Assembly (NCBI GenBank): GCA_041650175.1
Contig: JBAZLS010000029.1
Coordinates: 1 to 6,447 of the forward strand
Origin: Minisyncoccus sp041650175
GTDB lineage: Bacteria; Patescibacteriota; Minisyncoccia; Minisyncoccales; Minisyncoccaceae
Length of the DNA stretch: 6,447 nucleotides
Reading direction: 5' to 3'
The position numbers and the translations under genes are program-made. The notes under the pieces are model-generated. The model had not been told where the DNA came from. It did no database searches and saw only the letters and a program-made list of their open reading frames with translations. Numbering within the stretch: the first letter of the stretch is position 1; the number at the start of each line of letters is the position of its first letter. Of the stretch, positions 1 through 5,485 are shown one piece after another.

Positions 1-631
1 CGTAAGGATTACTGCATTGCTTTAAAATTGTAGCTACTATTTCATCATCCTGTTTTGTAATTTTAAGTGCTAGCTCTATCTTTGATTTTGTTTCATCCTC
101 TAGATATTGTACCTGCTCGGTAATATTCTCTATTTTTAAAAGTTTCTTTGGTTCAATTTCTCCATGGCGGACATATTGATTATCTATGCATATTACATGA
201 ATTTTCCCAATTTCGTATCCAGCAGTTTCAAAACATATTTTTTGAAAAGATAAATCATGGATATTTATATCTTTAACTTCAGTAGAACTTTTAACTTCAT
301 AAATATCCCAGCTTTTCCCATCCTTATTAAGCTTAATGATATCGGCACGACAAAATAATTCTTTATCTGATATAGTTGGCTGAAAAATTGTCGATGTTTT
401 TGCTGACATTAATTCCTTAGTCTTGGTAATAGATTTATCAAATCCATCCGCCTGAGCATCAACTCCATTTGGAAACAATTTATATGCACAGGACTCGACT
501 TCATAACCTTCATCGAATAGATTTTGAAGATTTTCATTTATATCTTTTGAAATCAAATCTTTCCTATGCTTTTGTAGCCAGAGATATTTAGGACATTGTA
601 TAAATTTTAGAAAATCTGATTTAGTTAACAT
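1..631 (-). CDS. Cas4-like PD-(D/E)XK nuclease, DUF2779 family, partial (C-terminus outside window)
   Basis: Open without a stop from an ATG at 631 down to the window edge; 210 residues are visible. The opening MLTKSDFLKFIQCPKYLWLQ is the typical start of DUF2779 proteins, with a Cys (C13) that in Cas4/AddB-like nucleases is the first ligand of a 4Fe-4S cluster. The nuclease core follows: D97 in RADI, the E112-V-K114 pair in EVKSS, and Q130 in SFQK. C206 in QCSNPY would begin the C-terminal Cys cluster. Known of the family: these proteins usually continue for several hundred residues into an RNase H-like exonuclease domain, which cannot be seen here. Function is unproven; DNA end-processing is the inference. 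The frame stays open upstream to about 694, and a TTG at 688 could give a start 19 codons earlier, but family members begin near MLTKS. No Shine-Dalgarno is visible. It is the last visible gene of the minus-strand run, 95 bp after its neighbour. Confidence 0.8.
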   Translation of the reverse strand, partial: MLTKSDFLKFIQCPKYLWLQKHRKDLISKDINENLQNLFDEGYEVESCAYKLFPNGVDAQADGFDKSITKTKELMSAKTSTIFQPTISDKELFCRADIIKLNKDGKSWDIYEVKSSTEVKDINIHDLSFQKICFETAGYEIGKIHVICIDNQYVRHGEIEPKKLLKIENITEQVQYLEDETKSKIELALKITKQDDEIVATILKQCSNPY

Positions 632-726
632 CTTATTATATTTTGACCAGTAATTGTTTTTTCGATACTTTTTATATTTACTCGGCAAATGGATCTAAAT
701 TGAAACATTTTTAATTGTGACTAAAA

Positions 727-1317
727 TCAATAAGTCAACTTAAAAAGAACCGTATCCTCATTTAAATCTTTAATATCACTTCCTTTCTCCTTTCCGCTAC
801 CCCAAACTTCCTCATAAAACATACCCTGTTTAAGAGATCCAACCTCCTTATTGTAGAAGTACAATACAATATAAAGTCCGGCCATGCAATGCAAAATATT
901 TTTCAAGTTTGCTTTTTCAAAATTATCTTCTCTATTATGCTTAACTTTATTATAGTCAATCCACCAATCAGGATTTTTTATTGTCTTCTTATTCCAATCT
1001 TTCCATGGTTGAAAATCTATATCACAATTTACAATATAAGCTTTTTTCATACCAAATTCTTTACCAAGATATTTTAAAATTGTCTTTCGATAATTATCTA
1101 TATTCTCATACTTTTTAGTGCTGTCTATTTGGTTACATAACTTTTTAAAAATACCGTCAATTTCTCCACCAACAGAAAGTATTAATCTAGAATTTTTAAT
1201 AGAAAAAGTTTTAAAATTTTTTTTATCAATTTGAATATATTCTAAAATAGAAAATAAATCTTTTTCTAAAGATAGAAAATTTTTCCAATAAAATAAAAAC
1301 TTGTCTTGATTGGCCAT
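727..1317 (-). CDS. Hypothetical protein with WW/YNKVKHNR motif, possibly HEPN-related
   Basis: This is a 196-residue, mostly helical, Lys/Asn/Tyr-rich protein with no signal peptide and no convincing membrane segment. The best-preserved stretch is residues 117-158: DWW, then YNKVKHNR (122-129), then a helix around NLKNILHCMAGLYIVLYFY. I have the impression of a recurring pattern in uncharacterised bacterial proteins, W-YN-x-VKH-x-R followed by a hydrophobic helix, and it resembles the polar K/R-H-R patch of some HEPN-type domains. It does not present a clean R-x(4-6)-H motif, so RNase activity should not be assumed. The ATG at 1317 follows an A-rich leader with no Shine-Dalgarno. The gene is very AT-rich (two sampled 60-base lines are about 22-25% GC), lower than the helicase upstream. 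It lies 57 bp after the HEPN-like gene on the same strand with no terminator between, so co-transcription is likely. Confidence 0.75.
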   Translation of the reverse strand: MANQDKFLFYWKNFLSLEKDLFSILEYIQIDKKNFKTFSIKNSRLILSVGGEIDGIFKKLCNQIDSTKKYENIDNYRKTILKYLGKEFGMKKAYIVNCDIDFQPWKDWNKKTIKNPDWWIDYNKVKHNREDNFEKANLKNILHCMAGLYIVLYFYNKEVGSLKQGMFYEEVWGSGKEKGSDIKDLNEDTVLFKLTY

Positions 1318-1374
1318 TTTTTAACTTTTATTAAAATTATTTCTTATAATAATTTGCATTTAAATCTAGGTTTA

Positions 1375-1944
1375 TTAATTTCTAAAATGTTTATCCCATG
1401 GTAATTCGAAATCACCCACATAGCCGTAATACTCCTCTCTTCTAGGATATTTACTAGCCATGGTATTTAAAATTTTCTCTAAAACTTTTTCTGATAAAAT
1501 CTTTGACCTCTCATCAAATAATTCATATTCATCCCTTGGTTCATCGTTTTTACTATTCTGTACATGAATTCTATTTCTTTTCTTCCTTAAGCTATCCATC
1601 GCTTCATAAAAATTTGTATCTTTTTGGTCAAAAAAATCATACTTTCTTGCCTGAGCAATATAATGTTCAAATTTATCTAACTTTTTTTGACTAAGTATTG
1701 CAAGAAATTCAGTAAACAATGGTTCAGTTCTGTTTGCTTTCCTTATTCTGTTTTCTATAAAATCATAAAGAATTGCCTCTGCTATAGAAGTGTTTATAAT
1801 TACAATGGGCTTTATTAACAAATTTTTTTCTAATCCATTTGTCGTATAAACTCCATAAAGAGATTTTAATATTCTCAAATTGTAATTTATATTATCTCCA
1901 ATTTTGAAAACATCTATAAAGTTCGCTTTTATTAAAAATGCCAT
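1375..1944 (-). CDS. HEPN-like protein, putative RNase/toxin-type
   Basis: This 189-residue protein is predominantly helical. The segment LLIKPIVIINTSIAEAILYDFIENRI (about 42-67) is the kind of helix that precedes the active-site helix in several HEPN-like families. The later helix carries SLRKKRNRIHVQN (118-130). Here R120-x6-H127 satisfies the R-x(4-6)-H pattern of HEPN RNases, and R123-N124 adds the usual polar residue after an Arg. Known of HEPN proteins: many are metal-independent RNases in toxin-antitoxin, abortive-infection and CRISPR systems. RNase activity here is inferred. The ATG at 1944 starts immediately after the stop of the zinc-ribbon gene (TAAATG arrangement) with no Shine-Dalgarno, so translation is probably coupled to it. 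The C-terminal 25 residues are Tyr/Trp/charge-rich and unassigned. Exact HEPN subfamily is uncertain. Confidence 0.75.
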   Translation of the reverse strand: MAFLIKANFIDVFKIGDNINYNLRILKSLYGVYTTNGLEKNLLIKPIVIINTSIAEAILYDFIENRIRKANRTEPLFTEFLAILSQKKLDKFEHYIAQARKYDFFDQKDTNFYEAMDSLRKKRNRIHVQNSKNDEPRDEYELFDERSKILSEKVLEKILNTMASKYPRREEYYGYVGDFELPWDKHFRN

Positions 1945-2202
1945 TTAAATATTTTTAATATCTTCTAAGTCTTTGCGAGTTTGCGTTATTATGTTTTCAA
2001 AACATTCTTTGCAAAATCTTTTCAAAGAACTAAAACCTGCTCCTGTTTTCGGTATTCCGAAACAGTCTTGTCCGGGACAGATATCTTTATGACATCTACA
2101 ACATTTACTCTTCCCCTTAACAATAACTCTCTTTGGTCTTCCGTTCGAAGAACCTATTAAAGAAGGCGTTTTACCTCTTGGTTTTTGGATTAGATTTTTC
2201 AT
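1945..2202 (-). CDS. Small Cys-rich zinc-ribbon protein
   Basis: The ATG at 2202 gives 85 residues. The protein has a basic N-terminus (KPRGK, GRPKR) and then a Cys cluster: C34-x2-C37 within KCCRCHK, C42, C47, and C64-x2-C67 within RFCKECF, followed by an acidic/helical tail. Paired CxxC knuckles about 27 residues apart are the signature of a zinc ribbon or treble-clef fold, here probably binding nucleic acid or a partner protein; the exact family is not recognised. The frame extends upstream to a GTG at 2226 (93 residues); neither start has a clear Shine-Dalgarno, and ATG is preferred. Either way the start lies inside the helicase gene (32-bp overlap from ATG, 56 bp from GTG) and the stop touches the next gene's ATG, so translation is coupled on both sides. 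It probably works with the helicase and the HEPN-like protein. Confidence 0.75.
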   Translation of the reverse strand: MKNLIQKPRGKTPSLIGSSNGRPKRVIVKGKSKCCRCHKDICPGQDCFGIPKTGAGFSSLKRFCKECFENIITQTRKDLEDIKNI

Positions 2203-4246
2203 ATTCGCTTTTTGCTTTATATACACGGCGAACTATGGTTTGGAGAATATCATCTAATGTTTTCTTCTCAAGAATTGATTTAAATTCGTCGCTACTGCAC
2301 TTCGACCTTTCTTTACCTAAACGCGTATTGATCTCATGGTTAATTAACATTATCGCAGAAACTAAATTATTTCTTGCTCCAGCCTTAAGATTTGTATATT
2401 TATATGAAAGTTCTGTCCCTGCCATTTCCAATTTAAACTGATTTAAAAGAATTTTTGCAAGACGAGTACCTTGATCGTTAACACGATGTTTTAATTCCTC
2501 CCATTCTTTTTGTGGTTGAATAGGAAATGCTTCTGTCGGAGGATTATACCTCATTCTTTCACGCTTTGTACTTTTTATAATTTCTTCAGCCTTATCAGGC
2601 TCTAATCCATAAAGTTTCAACCTTTCTTTTAGGTCATCAATAATATATTTATCCTCCATGTCTGATAGATCTTCTTCCCACAATGAATCTACTATTTCAT
2701 CATTAATAATGATATCACTCTCTGAAGCTGTAAGTCGAGCAAAACCGTCACGTACATTTGAGGGTACCTCTGGTTCAAAACCTCCAACAACCTTTTCCCA
2801 AAATGCTTGGTCGTCATTTTCAAACTGTTTAAACTCTTTTACTCTTTGATCAAGATTCATTCCAAGATGGGTAACAATATGACCGAAATTATCTGGATGA
2901 GTAGGATCATTCTGAACGACTACACGCATAATACGACCCACAAACTGAATATAAGGAGCAAGAGTGCGAAATGGGCGAAAGATAGCCGCTACACTAAGTT
3001 TCGGATGATCAAATCCTTCGCCTAACATTTGTACTTGTATTATACAATCAAGAGTTCCATTATAAAGATTCCTTAATACATCTTCTTGTTCTTCTGGTGT
3101 TTGTTTATTATGAATAATGTCCGCATTATAACCACGTTCTCTATAAATAGCACGAATATCTTTTGCATGATTTATCGTACAAGCAACAGCGATTATCTGA
3201 TGACGTGTACCTGTCTGACGCAACTCTTCAAGCTTCTCTAAACTGCTTTCAACGATATGTTGATTGCATGGTTTTGCTAAAGCGATATTTTTGCTAAACC
3301 AATCCTCTTCCTTCATTTTAATTACCTCGTCAAGTGTATACTTTTTTCCTGTTCCATCTGCAAAAGAAAGTTCAATTTCCTTTGGTGCGATATAACTTGC
3401 TTTTAAACGTTTGATATATCCTTTTAGTGTGGCACTTCTAAACGGGTAACGATAAACAAGTTCTCCATCTATTTCTTGGCGATCACTTCTAAATGGTGTC
3501 GCAGTCATGTGTACAATTTTTGCTTCAGGAAAACGTTCTAATACTTTTTTCCAGCTATCGGCGGCACTATGATGAGCCTCATCAATAATGATCATATCAA
3601 AAAAACGTTCAGGAAATTGAGTTAACCATTTATCTATATTAGTTGAAAGTTGTTGTATGTTGGTAATAACAATATGCGCCTTTTCTGTAACAGAAATATT
3701 TCCTGTTTCTAGTGTGCAAGCTAAAGGCCCAGACATCATTTGCGCATTCGTTAAAACTTTTGCTTTACGCCAGAAACATTTTTGACGATTGGTGATATCC
3801 ATCGCGTCATAAAGATTTTTTCTTATAATTAGATTAGGAGCTATAATAAGAACCCTTCCTTTTGCAATACCTAAAGGAAGAATAGAAGCAAGACCAGACT
3901 TTCCACATCCAACAGGAATTTGAAGTATAGCTTTATTTTTACCAGACTGAAAAAAGTCATATGTATGCAAATATGCTTCTCGTTGTGGTTCACGCAAATC
4001 TTCATTGTCTGCAATCTTGTAATCGAGACTCATAAAAAATGAATTTATTGGCTGATTGGCACGTAACCAAGCGTCTAATTGATTTTTTTCAAATATCCAC
4101 TTTTTACCAACTTTACTTGCTGGGATTCCGCCCTCGCGTGCAAGCTTATAGAGAACTGTCTTCCCCATGCCAAGATATTTAATAGCTTCTTCAATTGAGA
4201 ACCATCTATTTGCTTCTTTTTGGTTGTTTAAGTTTTCTTTATCCAT
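2171..4246 (-). CDS. HTH-fused superfamily 2 DEAD/DEAH helicase
   Basis: This is a 691-residue protein. Residues about 15-64 form an excisionase/MerR-like helix-turn-helix (WFSIEEAIKYLGMG, then VLYKLAREGGIPASKVGKKW and an FEKNQLDAWL close), a DNA-binding module normally found in small regulators. The ATPase follows. Walker A is PVGCGKSG (111-118), motif II is DEAH (222-225), and motif III is TAT within MTATPFRSD (247-255). Motif V is in LGEGFDHP (408-415), and motif VI is QFVGRIMR (434-441). The layout is that of Res-type (type III restriction-like) SF2 translocases. The last 130 residues are helical, with NNLVSAIMLINHEINTRLG (626-644), a tail also seen in helicases of defence islands as I remember them; it has no nuclease motif. 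It is the first gene of the minus-strand operon, and its end overlaps the zinc-ribbon gene. Sampled lines are about 38-43% GC, above the downstream genes. There is no Shine-Dalgarno; the promoter lies directly upstream of the ATG. Confidence 0.93.
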   Translation of the reverse strand: MDKENLNNQKEANRWFSIEEAIKYLGMGKTVLYKLAREGGIPASKVGKKWIFEKNQLDAWLRANQPINSFFMSLDYKIADNEDLREPQREAYLHTYDFFQSGKNKAILQIPVGCGKSGLASILPLGIAKGRVLIIAPNLIIRKNLYDAMDITNRQKCFWRKAKVLTNAQMMSGPLACTLETGNISVTEKAHIVITNIQQLSTNIDKWLTQFPERFFDMIIIDEAHHSAADSWKKVLERFPEAKIVHMTATPFRSDRQEIDGELVYRYPFRSATLKGYIKRLKASYIAPKEIELSFADGTGKKYTLDEVIKMKEEDWFSKNIALAKPCNQHIVESSLEKLEELRQTGTRHQIIAVACTINHAKDIRAIYRERGYNADIIHNKQTPEEQEDVLRNLYNGTLDCIIQVQMLGEGFDHPKLSVAAIFRPFRTLAPYIQFVGRIMRVVVQNDPTHPDNFGHIVTHLGMNLDQRVKEFKQFENDDQAFWEKVVGGFEPEVPSNVRDGFARLTASESDIIINDEIVDSLWEEDLSDMEDKYIIDDLKERLKLYGLEPDKAEEIIKSTKRERMRYNPPTEAFPIQPQKEWEELKHRVNDQGTRLAKILLNQFKLEMAGTELSYKYTNLKAGARNNLVSAIMLINHEINTRLGKERSKCSSDEFKSILEKKTLDDILQTIVRRVYKAKSEYEKSNPKTKR

Positions 4247-4248
4247 AT

Positions 4249-4278
4249 GATATCAAATGATAGCAAATGATAGTTATC
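4249..4278. repeat. Three 10-bp phased repeats over the helicase promoter, probable operator
   Basis: Consecutive 10-bp units read GATATCAAAT (4249-4258), GATAGCAAAT (4259-4268) and GATAGTTATC (4269-4278); the first two differ at one base and the third keeps only the GATAG head. One unit per DNA helical turn puts identical bases on one face. The array covers the -10, the transcription start and most of the spacer, so a bound protein would block RNA polymerase. The HTH domain of the adjacent helicase is the obvious candidate binder, by inference. Confidence 0.6.
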
Positions 4279-4285
4279 TTGTCAA
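4257..4285 (-). promoter_or_regulatory. Helicase operon promoter, near-leaderless
   Basis: On the minus strand, TTGACA (4285-4280) and TATCAT (4262-4257) are separated by exactly 17 bp; -35 is a perfect match and -10 matches five of six. Only 10 bases separate the -10 from the helicase ATG at 4246, so a start about 7 bases downstream of the -10 leaves a 5' leader of roughly 3-4 nt, too short for a ribosome binding site. Translation would be leaderless. Confidence 0.75.
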
Positions 4286-4379
4286 GCTAATTTTATTAAG
4301 ATTTTATATTTAAAAAATGGATATAGCCACTTCCTTTCTCATATATATTTTTCACCACCAAATTATAATCACAACAATC

Positions 4380-4395
4380 ACTCACATACTCACAT
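4380..4395. repeat. Tandem ACTCACAT pair upstream of the plus-strand promoter
   Basis: Two perfect, adjacent 8-bp copies of ACTCACAT occupy 4380-4387 and 4388-4395; the last base is the first T of the -35 box. The sequence before them (about 4350-4380) has no G on this strand and holds further TCAC words. Position and tandem layout suit a regulator or UP-type contact site. The binder is unknown. Confidence 0.45.
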
Positions 4396-4424
4396 TGACA
4401 AAAATGAACAACAAGGGGTATAAT
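4395..4424 (+). promoter_or_regulatory. Consensus sigma70-type promoter
   Basis: TTGACA (4395-4400) and TATAAT (4419-4424) are both perfect consensus with an 18-bp spacer. Transcription should begin near 4431, about 140 nt before the ATG of the downstream gene. It is divergent from the helicase promoter, with 109 bp between the two -35 boxes. Confidence 0.85.
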
Positions 4425-4460
4425 TAATTCAATAAAAACTTTAAATAAGGAACTTTAACG

Positions 4461-4517
4461 GTGATGTTAAACCGTTACTCTAACGAGAGGATAAATCGTA
4501 TTTTCGATAGTCTATAA
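4461..4517 (+). CDS. Possible leader peptide (18 codons)
   Basis: A GTG at 4461, directly followed by an in-frame ATG at 4464, opens a frame encoding MMLNRYSNERINRIFDSL with a TAA at 4515-4517. AAGGAA at 4447-4452 stands 8 bases before the GTG, the best-placed Shine-Dalgarno in the whole window. The stop is 9 bases before the intrinsic terminator stem, the spacing expected for a translated leader controlling attenuation. There is no run of one repeated amino acid, so a classical starvation-sensing peptide is not obvious; three Arg and three Asn codons are present. It could be chance, since the frame is short. Confidence 0.35.
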   Translation: MMLNRYSNERINRIFDSL

Positions 4518-4526
4518 TATATAATT

Positions 4527-4553
4527 AAAACAACGGGAATGCGTTGTTTTTTT
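4527..4553 (+). terminator. Intrinsic terminator inside the leader
   Basis: The stem AAAACAACG (4527-4535) pairs fully with CGTTGTTTT (4542-4550) around a 6-base GGAATG loop, within a 7-T run ending at 4553. The T-tract is on the plus strand, so it acts on transcripts from the 4395-4424 promoter and would stop them 17 bases before the next gene's ATG. Confidence 0.7.
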
Positions 4554-4570
4554 ACAAAAAATAATAAAAA

Positions 4571-5317
4571 ATGCCTATTTTATCTGAACACGAAAACCTA
4601 GATAATAAATTATCTGAATCAATTGAAGCTTACCCAAAAAATATGCTGCCGTTTTCTAGTATTTCAAATAACACCGATAAGCATAAATCATTCCCTAATA
4701 TGCTTGATAATCTTAGATTACCAATAGACATGAATAGTTTGGTATTTACAAAAAAGGAAGACGTGGAAGAAATTAAAGAATTATTGAAAAAAGCAATAAA
4801 TGAGGAAAAAATTGAAACTAAAAATTCAGTTAATAAAAATAAGATTTTATTACAAGCAAATAATTGGGAAGAAGTAGAAATAAAATTCAAAGATAAATTT
4901 ACTATTGAGATTTATATTAATGAAAATCACGTCAAAACAATTAATTACGAAGAAATTGGCTTTTGTGGTAATGGCAAGGATAAAAAGCCTAACGCACAGT
5001 GGAATTTCTTGTATCGTTTTTCCGGCATTAACTCTTTCAAAAAAGAAGAAGCTACTAAGCAGTTTATGGTGTCGTCTCTAGAAAAAAAGGAAGCAAATAT
5101 AGATAAAATTAAATCTAAACTATCTAAAAAATTAAAAGAACTTTTTGGATTAAACGACGATCCCTTCTATATTTATAAAGACTATGGATATTACAATCCT
5201 AAATTTAAAATAAAACCAATCCCAGGAGTAAGAGGAGACGGTAAATTATTAATCTTTACAAGTCAATATATTGACAATATAGACTACGAGGAGAAAGAAG
5301 ACAATTTTCCGCAATAA
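4571..5317 (+). CDS. Uncharacterised protein with possible winged-helix-like C-terminal domain
   Basis: This is a 248-residue protein, not confidently recognised. Residues 1-60 are low-complexity and polar. A charged helix with coiled-coil character (62-85, KEDVEEIKELLKKAINEEK) follows. From about residue 98 there is a folded domain. It has strands around NWEEVEIKFKDKFTIEIYIN, then the conserved-looking GFCGNGKDKKPNAQWNFLYR (130-149). It then has a long basic helix (170-192) and LFGLNDDPFYIYKDYGYYNPKFKI (191-214). The order GF..+..KPN..W..L, then L+KKLKELFG..DDPF..Y, recalls hypothetical proteins of AT-rich candidate-phyla bacteria with a winged-helix-like, possibly DNA-binding domain; that is recollection, not proof. 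The ATG at 4571 follows an A-rich stretch with no Shine-Dalgarno. It is expressed from a strong promoter through a leader holding a terminator, and has its own strong terminator after the stop, so it is monocistronic. Confidence 0.85.
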   Translation: MPILSEHENLDNKLSESIEAYPKNMLPFSSISNNTDKHKSFPNMLDNLRLPIDMNSLVFTKKEDVEEIKELLKKAINEEKIETKNSVNKNKILLQANNWEEVEIKFKDKFTIEIYINENHVKTINYEEIGFCGNGKDKKPNAQWNFLYRFSGINSFKKEEATKQFMVSSLEKKEANIDKIKSKLSKKLKELFGLNDDPFYIYKDYGYYNPKFKIKPIPGVRGDGKLLIFTSQYIDNIDYEEKEDNFPQ

Positions 5318-5333
5318 AAATATACTAACTATC

Positions 5334-5362
5334 CCCTGCTGAACTTTCAGCAGGGTTTTTTT
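5334..5362 (+). terminator. Strong intrinsic terminator
   Basis: The perfect 9-bp stem CCCTGCTGA (5334-5342) and TCAGCAGGG (5347-5355) has the 4-base loop ACTT and is followed by seven Ts (5356-5362). It lies 16 bases after the stop of the 248-residue gene and ends that transcript. Confidence 0.9.
5338..5351. repeat. Hairpin core GCTGAACTTTCAGC, copy 1
   Basis: This 14-base core of the terminator stem-loop is repeated exactly at 5423-5436, 85 bp downstream. The flanks differ: this copy is extended by CCCT/AGGG and a T-run, the second is not. Confidence 0.7.
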
Positions 5363-5422
5363 ATTATTGCTAAAGATTTTTTTCTTTTAAGTAAGCCAAA
5401 AATTGACTAAATCGTACCAACC

Positions 5423-5436
5423 GCTGAACTTTCAGC
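5423..5436. repeat. Hairpin core GCTGAACTTTCAGC, copy 2, upstream of the phage-type genes
   Basis: This is an identical 14-base copy of the terminator core, with no T-run, so it should not terminate. It ends 2 bases before a TATAGT (5439-5444) that could serve as a -10; no good -35 is placed for it (a TTGACT at 5403-5408 is 30 bp away). It may be an operator dyad in a regulated promoter, or a remnant of a duplicated terminator. The rest of the 5363-5485 gap shows no other clear signal. Confidence 0.5.
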
Positions 5437-5485
5437 AATATAGTTAGAGGTCGATAAAATAATAAGTAATCATAATTTTAAAAAT

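Larger units (their letters stand above)
4431..4555 (+). ncRNA. Structured leader RNA or ~125-nt small RNA
   Basis: This is the stretch from the predicted transcription start to the end of an intrinsic terminator. The centre segment CCGTTA (4472-4477) can pair either upstream with TAACGG (4456-4461, 6 bp, 10-nt loop) or, minus its first C, downstream with TAACG (4481-4485, 5 bp, 3-nt loop). These hairpins exclude each other. A short ATCG/CGAT hairpin lies at 4495-4508. The downstream TAACG could also pair, with one wobble, with the CGTTG of the terminator's 3' arm, which would be an antiterminator. The RNA is either an attenuator for the next gene or an independent small RNA with occasional readthrough; the sequence alone does not decide. 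No known riboswitch core was recognised. Confidence 0.5.

Noticed and set aside
632..688. Extension of the DUF2779 gene to a TTG at 688
   Set aside because: The extra 19 residues are Lys/Tyr/Asn-rich, typical of translated AT-rich spacer, and family proteins begin at MLTKS-like sequence.
889..1077. Plus-strand frame of 62 codons opposite the 196-residue gene
   Set aside because: Phe/Ile-rich shadow of an AT-rich minus-strand gene, with no start signal and no domain.
1503..1694. Plus-strand frame of 63 codons opposite the HEPN-like gene
   Set aside because: Antisense shadow; His/Tyr/Phe-rich composition and no ribosome binding site.
2133..3025. Three plus-strand frames (2133-2441, 2658-2849, 2807-3025) opposite the helicase
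   Set aside because: The helicase frame carries all SF2 motifs on the other strand; these frames overlap one another and have no recognisable content.
4431..4570. Type III toxin-antitoxin (ToxI-like RNA plus ToxN-like toxin)
   Set aside because: The promoter-RNA-terminator-gene order fits, but the RNA has no tandem repeat array and the 248-residue protein does not look like a ToxN/AbiQ endoribonuclease.
4630..4890. Minus-strand frame of 86 codons opposite the 248-residue gene
   Set aside because: Ser/Phe-rich mirror of a Lys/Asp-rich coding strand, with no promoter or start signal.
5403..5444. TTGACT/TATAGT as a promoter for the phage-type genes
   Set aside because: The boxes are 30 bp apart, far beyond a working spacer; only the -10-like element is kept as a possibility.
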